From Amphiplicatus metriothermophilus (GTDB taxonomy: Bacteria > Pseudomonadota > Alphaproteobacteria > Caulobacterales > Parvularculaceae): a DNA stretch of 64,000 nt. The DNA is taken from NCBI RefSeq assembly GCF_900199215.1, contig NZ_FZQA01000004.1:124001-188000 (forward strand), in the 5' to 3' direction. Position numbers and translations under genes: made by a program. The notes below the pieces were generated by a model that was given only the letters and a program-made list of their open reading frames with translations, made no database searches and had not been told where the DNA came from. This document shows positions 1 through 9,867 of this stretch, piece by piece (the stretch's first letter is position 1; every line of letters begins with the position of its first letter).

Positions 1-2
1 GT

Positions 3-413
3 ATGCTGACGGAAATGCTCCGCGAATACGCCGAGGAGCTGGGCGTCGATCTGTGCTTTCAGAACTTCGCCGCCGAACTCGCCGATCCGGCGGGCGTTTA
101 TGAGGCCGCGCTTCTGGCCGGCGCGGACGACGCGCCCGCAGGCTGCGTCGCCCTGAAACGCCTCGACGCGCGCCGCTGCGAGATGAAGCGGCTCTATGTG
201 CGCCCCGCCTTTCGCGGAACCGGCCTCGGCCGGCGCCTCGCCGAGGCGATCATCGCCGAGGCGCGCGCGAAAGGCTTCGCCGAGATGGTCCTCGATACGC
301 TCGAACGGCTGAAACCCGCCGTCGCCATGTACGAATCGATGGGCTTCGCCCGCGCGCAAGCCTATTACGACAATCCCGAGCCGGACGTCGTCTATATGCG
401 CCTGGCGCTTTGA
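3..413 (+). CDS. GNAT family N-acetyltransferase, 5' end cut by window edge
   Basis: Acetyl-CoA-dependent N-acetyltransferase of unknown substrate. The visible 136 residues contain the GNAT core: the strand-turn with the acetyl-CoA loop (RGTGLGRRL, residues about 70-78) preceded by KRLYVRP, and the late strand with YESMGFARA near residue 110. The first visible ATG lies inside the first helix of the fold; the usual beta1 strand is missing and the frame is open to the window edge, so the true start is upstream of base 1. It ends 7 bases before the convergent regulator. Family call is firm; the substrate cannot be read from sequence. Confidence 0.85.
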   Translation: MLTEMLREYAEELGVDLCFQNFAAELADPAGVYEAALLAGADDAPAGCVALKRLDARRCEMKRLYVRPAFRGTGLGRRLAEAIIAEARAKGFAEMVLDTLERLKPAVAMYESMGFARAQAYYDNPEPDVVYMRLAL

Positions 414-420
414 TGCGGCC

Positions 421-741
421 TCATTTCCCAGCCCGGGGGCGCAACAGGGTCTCCATGCGGCGGATATAGGCGATCCAGGCCTCGCGGCCCTTCTCCGTCA
501 GATGGCACAGGGTCTGCGGGCGGCGCCCGCGAAAGCGCTTTTCGACGCGCACATAGCCGGCCTCTTCGAGCTTTCTGATGTGTACGGAGAGATTGCCGTC
601 GCTCGCGCCGCCGATCTTCGCCTTGATCTCGCTGAACTCGGCCGCGCCCGCGCCCGACAGATACGCCATCAGCGCCAGCCGCACGCGACCGTGCACGACG
701 TCGTCGATTTCGCGATAGTCGAACGGACCCGGCGCCGACAT
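421..741 (-). CDS. Winged-helix transcriptional regulator
   Basis: Small DNA-binding protein of 106 residues made of one winged helix-turn-helix of the HTH_34/MarR-like type. A recognition helix region (DGNLSVHIRKLEEAGYV) is followed by a basic wing (RVEKRFRGRRPQT) and a C-terminal helix that would make a dimer. An in-frame GTG at 768 would add nine residues but lies inside the upstream membrane gene; the ATG at 741, with GGAG 13 bases before it, is preferred. It follows the membrane protein gene by only 4 bases, so the two are very probably cotranscribed. This pairing (small winged helix plus multi-pass membrane protein of unknown role) is common in proteobacteria. The ligand is unknown. Confidence 0.8.
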   Translation of the reverse strand: MSAPGPFDYREIDDVVHGRVRLALMAYLSGAGAAEFSEIKAKIGGASDGNLSVHIRKLEEAGYVRVEKRFRGRRPQTLCHLTEKGREAWIAYIRRMETLLRPRAGK

Positions 742-745
742 GGGG

Positions 746-1414
746 CTAGACGATCTCCTTCGGCTCACGCCGCATCAGCGCGATTCCCGGAAGGACCGCG
801 CAGACGAACGCGCCCGCGCCCGCCGCCAGCATCTGATGGATGCTGCCGAGCAGAAAAAGGCAGAGCGCGGAGAATCCCCACGCCGCGAAGGCGGCGTAAC
901 GAAACCAGACCGTGCGCGCCGCCGCGGCGGTCGCGAAGAACGCCACGCCGTATAGTCCGAAAGCGACCGGAAACATCAGCGAAAAGAGGAAATACCGCGG
1001 CACGCCCGCTTCGACGTAATCGTCGTGAACGACGCTCAGGACAATGAAGAACAGGGTGATGAATATGCCGACCGCGAGCCACGCCGCGTTCGCCGTGCGG
1101 TTGCCGACCGTCGCCGCGCCCGGCTTGCGCCCGGCCCGCCCGCCCAGCACGAAGGACAGCGCCCAGCCGGCGACGCCCGCGCCGACCCAGATCCGCCAGG
1201 CGCCGAGCGCGTCGAAAGGCGGAACCCCCGTCGCCGCCAGCCAGCTCGCAAAGGCGGCGAGCGCAGTGAGCGCGCCCCACAGCACGTAAAGCGCCCCGCC
1301 GACGAGCGGGGCGGCGCGCCCCTCTTCGGCCAGCGCGCGCACATAGGAAAGCTCGGCGGCGATGTCCTGATCGAGCGAGCCGCGGGCGGCCTCTTCGGGG
1401 CGCGGTTCGGTCAT
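746..1414 (-). CDS. Multi-pass inner-membrane protein of unknown function
   Basis: A 222-residue protein with a charged N-terminal segment (about 30 residues) then five or six hydrophobic segments starting near residues 38, 70, 110, 145, 170 and 190, the last followed by a short basic tail (MRREPKEIV). I recognise no catalytic motif. The ATG at 1414 has AGGAG nine bases upstream. It is the first gene of a two-gene unit with the winged-helix regulator, which suggests that the regulator controls it or senses a signal linked to it; this is inference from position only. Confidence 0.7.
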   Translation of the reverse strand: MTEPRPEEAARGSLDQDIAAELSYVRALAEEGRAAPLVGGALYVLWGALTALAAFASWLAATGVPPFDALGAWRIWVGAGVAGWALSFVLGGRAGRKPGAATVGNRTANAAWLAVGIFITLFFIVLSVVHDDYVEAGVPRYFLFSLMFPVAFGLYGVAFFATAAAARTVWFRYAAFAAWGFSALCLFLLGSIHQMLAAGAGAFVCAVLPGIALMRREPKEIV

Positions 1415-1516
1415 GGGGCCGGCTCCTGCAAATGACTTTGAAACATAAAGCTAGCATCCCGCCCCGCCCGTGGCCACTGCGCATGCGCCGCGCTTCAGCG
1501 CAGAACAGCAACCGTC

Positions 1517-1791
1517 GTCCCGGGCGCGCCGCAGCGCGCAGGCGATGCGGCGCCGACCCGGGATCGCCATCGGCAAGCGCCCGCGCCCTGCCGCGCCCGA
1601 CCCCGGATCAGCGGCGCGCCGCTTCGCGCTGCGCTGCATCCGGGACGAAGGCGGAGCGGGCCGAGAACGGTCCCGGGTCTGCATTGCATCATCAAGGATG
1701 CCGCAATGCGCCCGGGACGACGATGGAGCGGGCCGAGAACGGTCCCGGGTCTGCGGCGCGTCATTTCATGCCGCGCCGCGCCCGGGACGAC
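1517..1791. repeat. Cluster of four REP-like imperfect palindromes
   Basis: Four GC-rich imperfect inverted repeats lie in a row at about 1517-1565, 1601-1647, 1669-1720 and 1741-1791. Each has arms built on TCCCGGG/CCCGGGA (the second on CCCCGGAT/ATCCGGG) with a GC-rich inner stem. The third and fourth also share a 30-base identical flank (1653-1682 and 1725-1754) that repeats at a 72-base step. They resemble the intergenic palindromes common in alphaproteobacterial genomes. No gene is visible in 1415-2124; the rest of that gap is the aspS terminator and two short palindromes, listed separately. Confidence 0.75.
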
Positions 1792-1889
1792 GGGAACCTG
1801 CTTTCAGCCAATCGCCCGCCGCCTTTCCGATTCCTGAATTCTTCCACCTTTACGCGGAACTCGCGCCCAGAAAAAACAACGAGTTAGCT

Positions 1890-1914
1890 AAAAAGCGGGG
1901 ATAGTTATCCCCGC
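1890..1914 (-). terminator. Rho-independent terminator of aspS
   Basis: On the minus strand a perfect 9-base-pair stem (GCGGGGATA with TATCCCCGC, loop of 2 bases, 1895-1914) is followed directly by TTTTT (1890-1894). It sits about 210 bases downstream of the aspS stop with no gene in between. Stem strength plus U-tract make this a convincing intrinsic terminator for leftward transcription. Confidence 0.75.
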
Positions 1915-2019
1915 CCTTCGGACCGGCTCGATAATGGGCGCATGAACGGACCCGCGTCGTTTCCCATCCCCGCTTCGCCCGGCCGCGACGGCCGCGCCGG
2001 CGCGCCGCCGCGGCGGGCG

Positions 2020-2033
2020 GTTTCGCGCGAAAC
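2020..2033. repeat. Perfect 14-base palindrome GTTTCGCGCGAAAC, copy 1
   Basis: The 14 bases read the same on both strands. The outer bases equal those of the ParB site parS (core GTTTCACGTGAAAC), with only the two central base pairs on each side of the dyad changed. A second copy lies 88 bases away, next to the aspS stop codon. Function unknown. Confidence 0.6.
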
Positions 2034-2105
2034 GCCGGAAGGCGAATCGTTCGAAACCGGGCCGGAGCCCGCATGGCGCATGAACGAGCCGGACTCGCCG
2101 CTGTT

Positions 2106-2123
2106 GCGTTTCGCGCGAAACGC
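2106..2123. repeat. Perfect 18-base palindrome containing GTTTCGCGCGAAAC, copy 2
   Basis: GCG-TTTCGCGCGAAA-CGC is a perfect dyad of 18 bases ending one base before the aspS stop codon at 2125-2127. It contains the same 14-base core as copy 1. In RNA it could fold, but with no U-tract it is unlikely to be the terminator; a protein-binding site is an alternative. Confidence 0.6.
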
Positions 2124-2124
2124 C

Positions 2125-3924
2125 TCAGTCCTTCTTCTCCGCGATGGGCGGGACGACGCGGATGTGCAGCTCCTTGAGCTGCTCGGGGCTCGCCTCGCCC
2201 GGCGCGCCGAGCAGAAGGTCCTGCGCCTGCTGGTTCATGGGGAACATCGTCACTTCGCGGATGTTCTGGCGGTCGGCCAGCAGCATCACGATGCGGTCGA
2301 TGCCCAGCGCGCAGCCGCCATGGGGCGGCGCGCCGTAGCGGAAGGCGTTCAGCATGCCGCCGAATTTCTCTTCGACGACCTCCCGGCCGTAGCCTGCGAT
2401 CTCAAAGGCCTTGATCATGACGTCCGGGCGATGGTTGCGGATCGCGCCGGAGCCGAGCTCGTAGCCGTTGCACACGAGGTCGTACTGGAAGGCCTTGACG
2501 GCGAGGATCTCTTCGTCCGTCTTCGCCGCTTCGAGCGCCTCGAGCCCGCCCTGCGGCATCGAGAAGGGATTGTGCCCGAACTCGATGACTTTCTTCTCCT
2601 CGTTCCACTCATACATCGGGAAATCGACGATCCAGCAGAACTCGAAGCGGTCCCGGTCGAGCAGGCCGAGCTCTTCGGCGACGACGTTGCGCGCCTTGCC
2701 GGCGATCGCGACGAAGTCCTTCGGGTTCCCCGCGAGGAAGAACGCCGCATCGCCCGCCTTGAGGCCGAGCTGCGCGCGGACCGCCTCGGACCGCTCGGGC
2801 CCGATGTTCTTCGCGAGCGGGCCTTTCGCCTCGCCTTCCTCGAAGATCATGTAGCCCATGCCGGGCAGGCCCTCGCGCTGCGCCCAGGCGTTCATCCGGT
2901 CGCAGAAGGCGCGGCTTCCCCCCTTCGGCGCCGGGATCGCGCGCACCTCGTTCTTCGGGCTCGCCTCGAGGATCGAGGCGAAGACCTTGAAGCCCGAGCC
3001 GCGGAAATGGTCCGACACGACCTGCATCTCGAGCGGGTTGCGCAGATCCGGCTTGTCGGTTCCGTATTTCAGCATCGCCTCGTCATAGGCGATCATCGGG
3101 AACGGATAGTCCGTAACCGGACGGCCGCCCGAGAACTGGGCGAAGACGTCGCGCGCGACCGGCCCGACGGCGTCGAACACGTCCTGGCGCTCGACGAAGC
3201 TCATTTCGAGGTCGAGCTGGTAGAACTCGCCCGCCGCCCGGTCGGCGCGCGCGTCCTCGTCGCGGAAGCAGGGCGCGATCTGATAGTAGCGGTCGAAGCC
3301 CGCCACCATGATGAGCTGCTTGAAAATCTGGGGCGCCTGGGGCAGCGCGTAGAACCGGCCCGGATGAAGCCGCGAGGGCACGAGAAAGTCGCGCGCGCCT
3401 TCCGGCGAGGAGGCGGTCAGGATCGGCGTCTGGAAGTCGGTGAAGCCCTTGGCCTCCATTCCCTGCCGGATCGCCCGGATGATCGCCGAGCGCAGCATGA
3501 TGTTCCGGTGCAGCGTCTCGCGCCGCAGGTCGAGATAGCGGTGCCGGAAGCGGATCTCCTCCGGATAGTCCGGCTCGCCGAACACCGGCAGCGGCAGCTC
3601 GTCGGCGGCCGAGAGCACCTCGAAGGAGTCGAGGCGCACCTCGATCTCGCCGGTGGCGAGATTGGGGTTCACGGTGTCGGGCGTGCGGGCGACGACCCGG
3701 CCCTCGATGCGGATGACGCTTTCCTGCCGGACCCGCTCGACCGCGCCGAAAAAGGGCGCTTCGGGCTCCACGACGAGCTGCGTCAGCCCGTAATGGTCTC
3801 GCAGATCGATGAACAGAAGCCCGCCATGGTCGCGCTTGCGGTGGACCCAGCCCGACAGCCGGACGGTCTCGCCCACATGGTTCTTGCGAAGCGCTCCGCA
3901 GGTATGCGTGCGATAGGCGTGCAT
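2125..3924 (-). CDS. aspS: Aspartyl-tRNA synthetase
   Basis: Charges tRNA-Asp with aspartate in the cytoplasm. The 599-residue length fits the bacterial type: N-terminal OB-fold anticodon-binding domain (about 1-110, opening with [14 protein letters not shown]), class II catalytic core with motif 2 ([11 protein letters not shown]) and the bacterial GAD insertion, and motif 3 ([14 protein letters not shown]) near the C-terminus. The frame is open for 68 more codons upstream, but homology begins at the ATG at 3924, which has AGGGGA a few bases before it. Divergent from rnd across 163 bases. Whether it also charges tRNA-Asn (as alphaproteobacterial enzymes with GatCAB often do) cannot be decided here. 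Confidence 0.97.
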   Translation of the reverse strand: MHAYRTHTCGALRKNHVGETVRLSGWVHRKRDHGGLLFIDLRDHYGLTQLVVEPEAPFFGAVERVRQESVIRIEGRVVARTPDTVNPNLATGEIEVRLDSFEVLSAADELPLPVFGEPDYPEEIRFRHRYLDLRRETLHRNIMLRSAIIRAIRQGMEAKGFTDFQTPILTASSPEGARDFLVPSRLHPGRFYALPQAPQIFKQLIMVAGFDRYYQIAPCFRDEDARADRAAGEFYQLDLEMSFVERQDVFDAVGPVARDVFAQFSGGRPVTDYPFPMIAYDEAMLKYGTDKPDLRNPLEMQVVSDHFRGSGFKVFASILEASPKNEVRAIPAPKGGSRAFCDRMNAWAQREGLPGMGYMIFEEGEAKGPLAKNIGPERSEAVRAQLGLKAGDAAFFLAGNPKDFVAIAGKARNVVAEELGLLDRDRFEFCWIVDFPMYEWNEEKKVIEFGHNPFSMPQGGLEALEAAKTDEEILAVKAFQYDLVCNGYELGSGAIRNHRPDVMIKAFEIAGYGREVVEEKFGGMLNAFRYGAPPHGGCALGIDRIVMLLADRQNIREVTMFPMNQQAQDLLLGAPGEASPEQLKELHIRVVPPIAEKKD

Positions 3925-4087
3925 TCCGGTCCCCTGTTCGACGGTCGCGCCGGAGTGGCGATTCGCGCCCGCGATGTCAAGACTCGCCCCGGCGCGCCGC
4001 TCCGCAGGCCGGCCGGAAGGCGCGACGTCGGCCCGGCGCGGGCGGGGGTGACGGGCCGGGCCGGCGCTGATAGAAGCCCGCCCCCAT

Positions 4088-5236
4088 ATGCAGCTCATCA
4101 CCGATACGAAAACGCTCGCCGAGACCATGCGCGCGGTCGCGCGCCGGCCCTATGCGGCGATCGACACCGAATTCATGCGCGAGAAGACCTACTGGCCGAT
4201 CCTGTGCCTCGTTCAGGTCGCGGCGGAGGGGGTCGAGGCGGTCATCGACCCGCTGGCGTCAGGCATCGAGCTCGACCCGCTGCTCGAGACGCTGCAGGAC
4301 GAGCGCGTCGTGAAGGTCTTTCACGCCGCCCGGCAGGACGTCGAGATCTTCCATCATCTGACGGACGCCGCGCCGACGCCGCTGTTCGATACGCAGATCG
4401 CGGCGATGGCCTGCGGCTTCGGCGACCAGATCGGCTACGAGCCGCTGATGCGCGCGCTGCTGGGCGCGCGCATCGACAAGGGCTCGCGCTTCACCGACTG
4501 GTCGCGCCGGCCCTTGTCGCAGGCCCAGCTCGCCTATGCGCTCTCGGACGTGACTTATCTGCGCGACGCCTATCCCATTCTCGAGAAGAAGCTGGCGGCG
4601 GACGACCGGGCCCATTGGGTGGCCGAGGAGATGGCCGCCCTCGCCGACCCGGCGCTCTATCGCATCGCGCCGGAGGAGGCGTGGAAGCGGCTGAAGCTCA
4701 AGGGCGTGCGCCCGGCCGATCTCGGCCCCGTCATCAAGCTCGCCGAATGGCGCGAGCGCGAGGCGCAGACCCGCGACGCGCCGCGCGGGCGAATCCTGAA
4801 GGACGAAGCGATCTTCGAGCTCGCCCGCCTCAAACCGAAGACGCCGGCCGAACTCGCCCGCGCGCGCTCGATCCCGACCGGCTTCGAGCGCTCGCGCGCC
4901 GGCCAGGCCATCCTCGACGCGATCGCCGCCGGCGCGGCGATGGACAAAAAGGCGCTGCCCAAGATCGACCGCGCCGAACGGCGCGCCCCGCCGCCGGACG
5001 TCCTCGATCTTCTCAAGGTGCTGCTCAAGCGCCAGTGCGAGCGGTTTCACGTCGCGCCGAAGCTTGTCGCCTCGGCCGCCGATCTCGAAGCGATCGCGCT
5101 CGGCGAGGACGCGCCGGCGCTGCACGGCTGGCGGCGCGAGGTGTTCGGCGCGCTCGCCCTGCGGCTCAGGCGCGGCGAGATCGCGCTGAAGCTCGGGCGC
5201 GCGGGCGTCGACGTCGTCCCGGCAGGCGATCAGTAA
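4088..5236 (+). CDS. rnd: Ribonuclease D
   Basis: A 3'-to-5' exoribonuclease of the DEDDy group that trims tRNA and other structured RNA precursors. The four metal ligands are all visible: D26 and E28 (IDTEF), D84 ([11 protein letters not shown]), and D154 with Y150 ([11 protein letters not shown]). A first HRDC domain follows at about residues 210-290, and a second, weaker one lies towards the C-terminus (382 residues in total, normal length). The start ATG at 4088 opens directly on the exonuclease fold. The last 7 bases overlap the end of the convergent ppx gene. Confidence 0.95.
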   Translation: MQLITDTKTLAETMRAVARRPYAAIDTEFMREKTYWPILCLVQVAAEGVEAVIDPLASGIELDPLLETLQDERVVKVFHAARQDVEIFHHLTDAAPTPLFDTQIAAMACGFGDQIGYEPLMRALLGARIDKGSRFTDWSRRPLSQAQLAYALSDVTYLRDAYPILEKKLAADDRAHWVAEEMAALADPALYRIAPEEAWKRLKLKGVRPADLGPVIKLAEWREREAQTRDAPRGRILKDEAIFELARLKPKTPAELARARSIPTGFERSRAGQAILDAIAAGAAMDKKALPKIDRAERRAPPPDVLDLLKVLLKRQCERFHVAPKLVASAADLEAIALGEDAPALHGWRREVFGALALRLRRGEIALKLGRAGVDVVPAGDQ

Positions 5237-6750
5237 TACTCTTCGATCGGCTCGGCGCCGCAGGCGGCCGCGAGCGCGGCGAGGCGGCGCCTGGGCAGCT
5301 CGAACATCAGCTCACGGACGGTCGCCGGCGCGCGGAAGACGAGCGCGTCCTTTTCCAGCCGAACGCCGCAGCCGGCGAGCGCGTCCGGCGCCTTGGGCGC
5401 GAAGGAGCCGGCGAGCCGCAGGGCGAGCCCGAGCCGCAGGGCGCGCGTCTGTTCGTCCTCGGACAGAAGATCGAGCGCCTGCTCGTCCGGCCGCGTCGGC
5501 ATGCGGCCGCCATGACGGCAATAGAGCGCCAGCGCCATCGCGGCGCGCTCCTGATGGGTCACGCCGTAGAAGGGCGCCCGCGCGGCGATGTCGAAAGCCT
5601 GCGCGGCGCGCAGGTCGGGGTGGAAATAGGCGCCGATATCGCACAGAAGGCAGGTCGCCATGCGCAGGCGACGCTGCTGCGGTCTCTCCTCGGCGAACAG
5701 CCCGTCCGTGAACTGAAAGACGGCCTCGCCCATGGCCGGCTCCGGCGCGAGGCGCCCGGCGAAGAACCGGCAGCCGGCGAGCAGCGGATCCTCTCTGCGC
5801 TCCTCCGCGCCCAGCCGGTCGTAGAGCACGCCCTCGCGCACGCCGCCGGCGGAGACCATCACCCGGCGCGCGCCGGATCGCTTCAGCACCGCCTTCAGCA
5901 CCAGCGCCGCATAGGGCAGCGTGTCGATCCGCCGGCGCGGGATGCCGGGAATCTCCTCGAGCGAGCGCCGGCTCTGCTTCGAGAGGAGATCGCAGATTTC
6001 GACCGCCTCATCATCCGACAGCTCGTAGTGGTGCAGCACCGAGAGCGGATAGCCGCGCAAGCGCATATGGATGCGCGCGACCGCCCGCCACGCCCCGCCG
6101 ACGGAGAAAAGCGTGCCGAAGCGGCCGCCGTCGCCCAAGCCGTCGGCCTTCAGCCAGCCGACGCCGTCGAGGGCTTGCGCGATGATCGCCTCGGCGTCGG
6201 CGACCTTGCCGCCGGTCTGCTGCATCAGCCGCAGGGGCCCGATCGACAGGCTCGCGCTGTCGCGGATCTCGCCCTGATCGACGCCGATCAGCTCCAGACT
6301 GCCCCCGCCCATGTCGCCGACGAGACCGGTCGCGCCCGGCTCGTAGGACACGACGCCGAGGGCGGCGAGGCGCGCCTCCTCCGCCCCGTCGATGACGCGC
6401 ACGTCGAAACCCAGCGCGCGCGCGGCCTTGACGAAGGCCTTGCCGTCCTTCGCCTCGCGCACCGCGGCGGTGGCGATGGTCGTCGTCGGCGGCTCGCCAT
6501 GAGCGGCCAGAAGCCGGCGGAAGCGGCGCAGGGTCGCCAGCGCATAGTCGACCGCGGTCGGGTTGAGCGCGCCCTCCGGCGTCATGTCGCGCCCGAGCCC
6601 GCACAGCGCCTTTTCGTTGCAGATCGGCGCGGGCGCCCGGCGCGGCCCGTCGAAAATGACGAGACGGATCGAGTTCGAGCCGATGTCGACGACGGCCTCG
6701 CGCGCCGCGGCGCCGGCCGGCCGGACGTTCTGCGCGAAGCCTTCAAACAT
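5230..6750 (-). CDS. ppx: Exopolyphosphatase / guanosine pentaphosphatase family protein
   Basis: Ppx/GppA phosphatase that hydrolyses polyphosphate from the ends (or pppGpp). The ASKHA-type ATPase fold is seen in the phosphate-1 loop ([15 protein letters not shown], residues about 20-34), the second glycine-rich loop ([13 protein letters not shown], about 143) and the [13 protein letters not shown] segment. The C-terminal half (about 310-506) resembles the helical HD-like extension of longer family members. It lies 99 bases downstream of ppk in the same direction, so polyphosphate synthesis and breakdown are probably co-expressed. Distinguishing Ppx from GppA activity needs assay; the ppk neighbour favours Ppx. 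Confidence 0.9.
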   Translation of the reverse strand: MFEGFAQNVRPAGAAAREAVVDIGSNSIRLVIFDGPRRAPAPICNEKALCGLGRDMTPEGALNPTAVDYALATLRRFRRLLAAHGEPPTTTIATAAVREAKDGKAFVKAARALGFDVRVIDGAEEARLAALGVVSYEPGATGLVGDMGGGSLELIGVDQGEIRDSASLSIGPLRLMQQTGGKVADAEAIIAQALDGVGWLKADGLGDGGRFGTLFSVGGAWRAVARIHMRLRGYPLSVLHHYELSDDEAVEICDLLSKQSRRSLEEIPGIPRRRIDTLPYAALVLKAVLKRSGARRVMVSAGGVREGVLYDRLGAEERREDPLLAGCRFFAGRLAPEPAMGEAVFQFTDGLFAEERPQQRRLRMATCLLCDIGAYFHPDLRAAQAFDIAARAPFYGVTHQERAAMALALYCRHGGRMPTRPDEQALDLLSEDEQTRALRLGLALRLAGSFAPKAPDALAGCGVRLEKDALVFRAPATVRELMFELPRRRLAALAAACGAEPIEEYY

Positions 6751-6849
6751 GCGTTTGCGCGCCCTTCCCCATCGGCGGGCGGGACCGCCCGCGCCGCGCC
6801 GCGAGCTTGTCCCGATTCCCGCGCTGTCGAGTCCCGCCCCGCCGCGCGC

Positions 6850-9075
6850 TCATCGCCCGCCCGTCAGGGGCTTGGGGGCATGATACTCGATCGCCGCGCC
6901 GCGCCCGGACAGGCTCGGATTCGTCATCATGTAAGTATGAACATTGAACGGCGCGGCGCCTTCGGGGATCTCGACCCGCGTATAGACGCCGTCCGGGCCG
7001 AGCCGCCAGCTCTGCGCCTCGTCCTTCAGGTTGGCGACCATGATCTGGTCGAGAATCTGGCTGTGCACGGTCGGATTGAGGACCGGACAGAAGATCTCGA
7101 CGCGGTGATCGAGATTGCGCGGCATCAGGTCCGCCGAGGCGATGAACACCTTCGCGCCCGGGTGCGGCAGCGGCTTGCCGGCGCCGAAGCAGTAGATGCG
7201 CGCATGCTCCAGAAACCGCCCGACGATGCTCTTGACACGGATGTTTTCCGACAGACCCGGCGCGCCCGGGCGCAGGCAGCACACGCCGCGCACGACGAGA
7301 TCGATCTGCACGCCGGCCCCGCTCGCCTCGTAGAACTTGTCGATCATCTCGCCGTCGACGAGGGCGTTCATCTTCGCCCAGATCGCCGCCGGCCGGCCGG
7401 CCCTGGCGTGTCTGATCTCGTCGTCGATCAGCCCCATGATCTTCTCGCGGGCGTTCACCGGCGCGACGAAGAACCGCTCGAAGCTCTGTGGCGGCGCGGT
7501 GGAGGTGACGTAGTTGAACACCTTCGCCGCGTCGCGCCCGATCGCCGGATCGCAGGTGAACAGAGACAGGTCCGTATAGATGCGCGCCGTGATCGGGTGA
7601 TAATTGCCGGTGCCGACATGGGTGTAAGTGCGCGTGCCGTCCGCCTCCTCGCGCGCCACCATGGAGAGCTTCGCGTGCGTCTTGTATTCGACGAAGCCGT
7701 AGACCACGTTGACGCCGGCCCGTTCCAGCGCGCGCGCCCAATTGATGTTCGCCTCTTCGTCGAAGCGGGCCTTCAGCTCGACGAGGGCGGTCACGTTCTT
7801 GCCCGCCTCGGCGGCCTCGATCAGGGCACTGACGATTGGCGACTGCTTGGAGGTGCGGTACAGCGTCTGCTTGATGGCGACGACCTGCGGATCGGCGGCG
7901 GCCTGCTTGAGGAACTGCACCACGACGTCGAAGGACTCGTAAGGGTGATGCACCACGATGTCCTTCGAGCGGATGGCCGAGAAGCAGTCGCCGCCATGCT
8001 CGCGGATGCGCTCGGGAAAGCGCGGCTCATAGGCGGGAAACTGCAGATCCGGCCGGTCGGCGGGGATGATCTCGCTCGTCTGGGCGAGGCCGAGAATGCC
8101 GTCGATGCGCACGATGTCCTGCGCGGTCACGCGCAGCCGGTCGAAGATCAGATTCTGGAGCTGTGGCGGGGTGCGCGCGTCGATCTTGACGCGGATCACG
8201 TCGCCGCGCCGGCGCCGCTTCAGCATCGTCTCGAACACGCGCACGAGGTCCTCGGCCTCCTCCTCGATCTCCACGTCGGAGTCGCGGATGATCCGGAACG
8301 CGCCGTGATCGGCCATGACATAGCCGGGAAAGAGGTGCCGGATGAACCGGACGATGACCTTTTCGAGCGCGATGAAGCGCACGACGTTCCTGCGGTCGTC
8401 GGCGCGGTTGAAGGCCGGCAGCCGGATGAAGCGCGAAATCTTGATCGGCAGGGGCAGCAGGGTCGTCAGCACCGAGCCGTCCTTGCGCTTCATGTTGAAG
8501 CACAGGACGAAGCCGAGATTGGGGATGAACGGAAACGGATGGGCCGGGTCGAGCGCGATCGGCGTGAGAATAGGGAAGATGTTGCGAAGGAACTCCTCCT
8601 CCAGCCAGGCCTCCTCCTCCGCCGTCAGCTCCTCGGCGTCGAGCGCTTCGACGCCGGCCTCGCGCATCGCCGGCTGCAGCATCCGCCAGCAGCGCTGCTG
8701 GCGCTCCATCAGCTCGAAAGTCTGCTGGTTGATGAGGGTGAGCTGCTCCTGCGGGGTGAGCCCTTCCTGGCTCAGCACGCTGACGCCTTCGCGCACCTGT
8801 CCGCGCAAGCCCGCCACGCGCACCATGTAGAACTCGTCGAGATTGCTCGCCGAGATCGACAGGAACCGCAGGCGTTCGAGGATGGGATGGCGCTCGTTGA
8901 ACGCCTCTTCCAGCACGCGGGAATTGAACGCGAGCCAGGACAGCTCGCGGTTGATGAAGCGGTCCGGCGAGTCCGGGGCGTAGCGCGGCGGTTCGGGCGC
9001 GGGCGGGCGCGCGCGCTCGACGAGATCGGCCGCGATCCGTTCTTCGCTGCGCATTGCGTCGTCCGCGTTGGCCAT
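6850..9075 (-). CDS. ppk1: Polyphosphate kinase 1
   Basis: Makes long-chain polyphosphate from ATP through a phosphohistidine intermediate, at the membrane. The 741 residues carry the four PPK1 domains: N-terminal helical domain ([19 protein letters not shown]), head domain, and two phospholipase-D-like C domains. The phosphorylated histidine is the H of [10 protein letters not shown]; the second conserved H is in the segment ending ARIYCFG. The start at 9075 follows from the family's N-terminus being only a little extended. It lies between hdaA (87 bases upstream) and ppx. Confidence 0.96.
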   Translation of the reverse strand: MANADDAMRSEERIAADLVERARPPAPEPPRYAPDSPDRFINRELSWLAFNSRVLEEAFNERHPILERLRFLSISASNLDEFYMVRVAGLRGQVREGVSVLSQEGLTPQEQLTLINQQTFELMERQQRCWRMLQPAMREAGVEALDAEELTAEEEAWLEEEFLRNIFPILTPIALDPAHPFPFIPNLGFVLCFNMKRKDGSVLTTLLPLPIKISRFIRLPAFNRADDRRNVVRFIALEKVIVRFIRHLFPGYVMADHGAFRIIRDSDVEIEEEAEDLVRVFETMLKRRRRGDVIRVKIDARTPPQLQNLIFDRLRVTAQDIVRIDGILGLAQTSEIIPADRPDLQFPAYEPRFPERIREHGGDCFSAIRSKDIVVHHPYESFDVVVQFLKQAAADPQVVAIKQTLYRTSKQSPIVSALIEAAEAGKNVTALVELKARFDEEANINWARALERAGVNVVYGFVEYKTHAKLSMVAREEADGTRTYTHVGTGNYHPITARIYTDLSLFTCDPAIGRDAAKVFNYVTSTAPPQSFERFFVAPVNAREKIMGLIDDEIRHARAGRPAAIWAKMNALVDGEMIDKFYEASGAGVQIDLVVRGVCCLRPGAPGLSENIRVKSIVGRFLEHARIYCFGAGKPLPHPGAKVFIASADLMPRNLDHRVEIFCPVLNPTVHSQILDQIMVANLKDEAQSWRLGPDGVYTRVEIPEGAAPFNVHTYMMTNPSLSGRGAAIEYHAPKPLTGGR

Positions 9076-9162
9076 AACGTCCCTGCCGCCGTCGCCGGCG
9101 GAAACCTAATCCAAAAGCGTTACATAAACATACGCCCGCGGCGGCGATTTAGAAGGCGCCCG

Positions 9163-9819
9163 TCAGAAGAGCCGCGCGATCGCCCGCCGCGCAAGCCCGA
9201 GATTGATCGGCCGGCCGGCGGCTTTGAGCTCCTCTTCGGCCGCCTCCACGAAGGCGCGCGCGGCCGCGTAGGTGCGCGGAAGGCGCGGCGCGGCGTAGTC
9301 GACGACGCCCGGGGAGACCCTGAGCTGGCGATCCTCGAAGGCCTTGAGCATCACCGCGCGCAGCAGCGCTTCGTCGGGCTCGGGCATGACGATGCGCGCC
9401 ATGGCGGCCAGCCGGGTCTCGAGATCGCGCAGGCCCCCGGCCCAGTCCCGCGGGTCGCCGCGCCCGGCCAGGACCAGCCGTCCGCCCCTTTCCCGCACGG
9501 CTTCGACGAGGGCGAGAAACTCCCCGGGGTCGGCGCCCCTGTCGGCGTCGTCGGCGATCAGCCGCGCCCCCGGCGCGAACGGCCGCCCGACGGCGTCGGC
9601 GAGCGCGACCACGGGGCGTCCCAGCGCTTCGGCGAGAATGTGGGCCAGATGCGTCTTGCCCGCGCCGGCGGGCCCGCAGATCGCCAGCGCCGGCTCGGAC
9701 GAAGCGGCGAAGCCGTCCGCCGCCGCGAGCGCCGACGCGGCGGCCCCGGCGGCGATGAAGTCCGCGCGCCGGTAACGGGGCGGCGCGGACGGAAAGTCGA
9801 GGGCGAGTTGGGTCGTCAT
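9163..9819 (-). CDS. hdaA: DnaA-inactivating protein Hda/HdaA
   Basis: AAA+ protein that with the DNA-bound sliding clamp stimulates ATP hydrolysis by DnaA and so prevents re-initiation of replication. The clamp-binding motif QLALDF is at residues 4-9, exactly where Hda proteins have it. The P-loop GPAGAGKT is at 49-56 and a Walker-B-like LIADDAD follows near 88. The 218-residue length lacks the DnaA DNA-binding domain, which separates it from DnaA. It follows the DUF2066 gene by 48 bases and precedes ppk, an order typical of alphaproteobacteria. Confidence 0.92.
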   Translation of the reverse strand: MTTQLALDFPSAPPRYRRADFIAAGAAASALAAADGFAASSEPALAICGPAGAGKTHLAHILAEALGRPVVALADAVGRPFAPGARLIADDADRGADPGEFLALVEAVRERGGRLVLAGRGDPRDWAGGLRDLETRLAAMARIVMPEPDEALLRAVMLKAFEDRQLRVSPGVVDYAAPRLPRTYAAARAFVEAAEEELKAAGRPINLGLARRAIARLF

Positions 9820-9867
9820 CGATCGCGTTCGTCCCTCCGGCGGGCGGGCCCTGCGCCGGGGGCGCCC

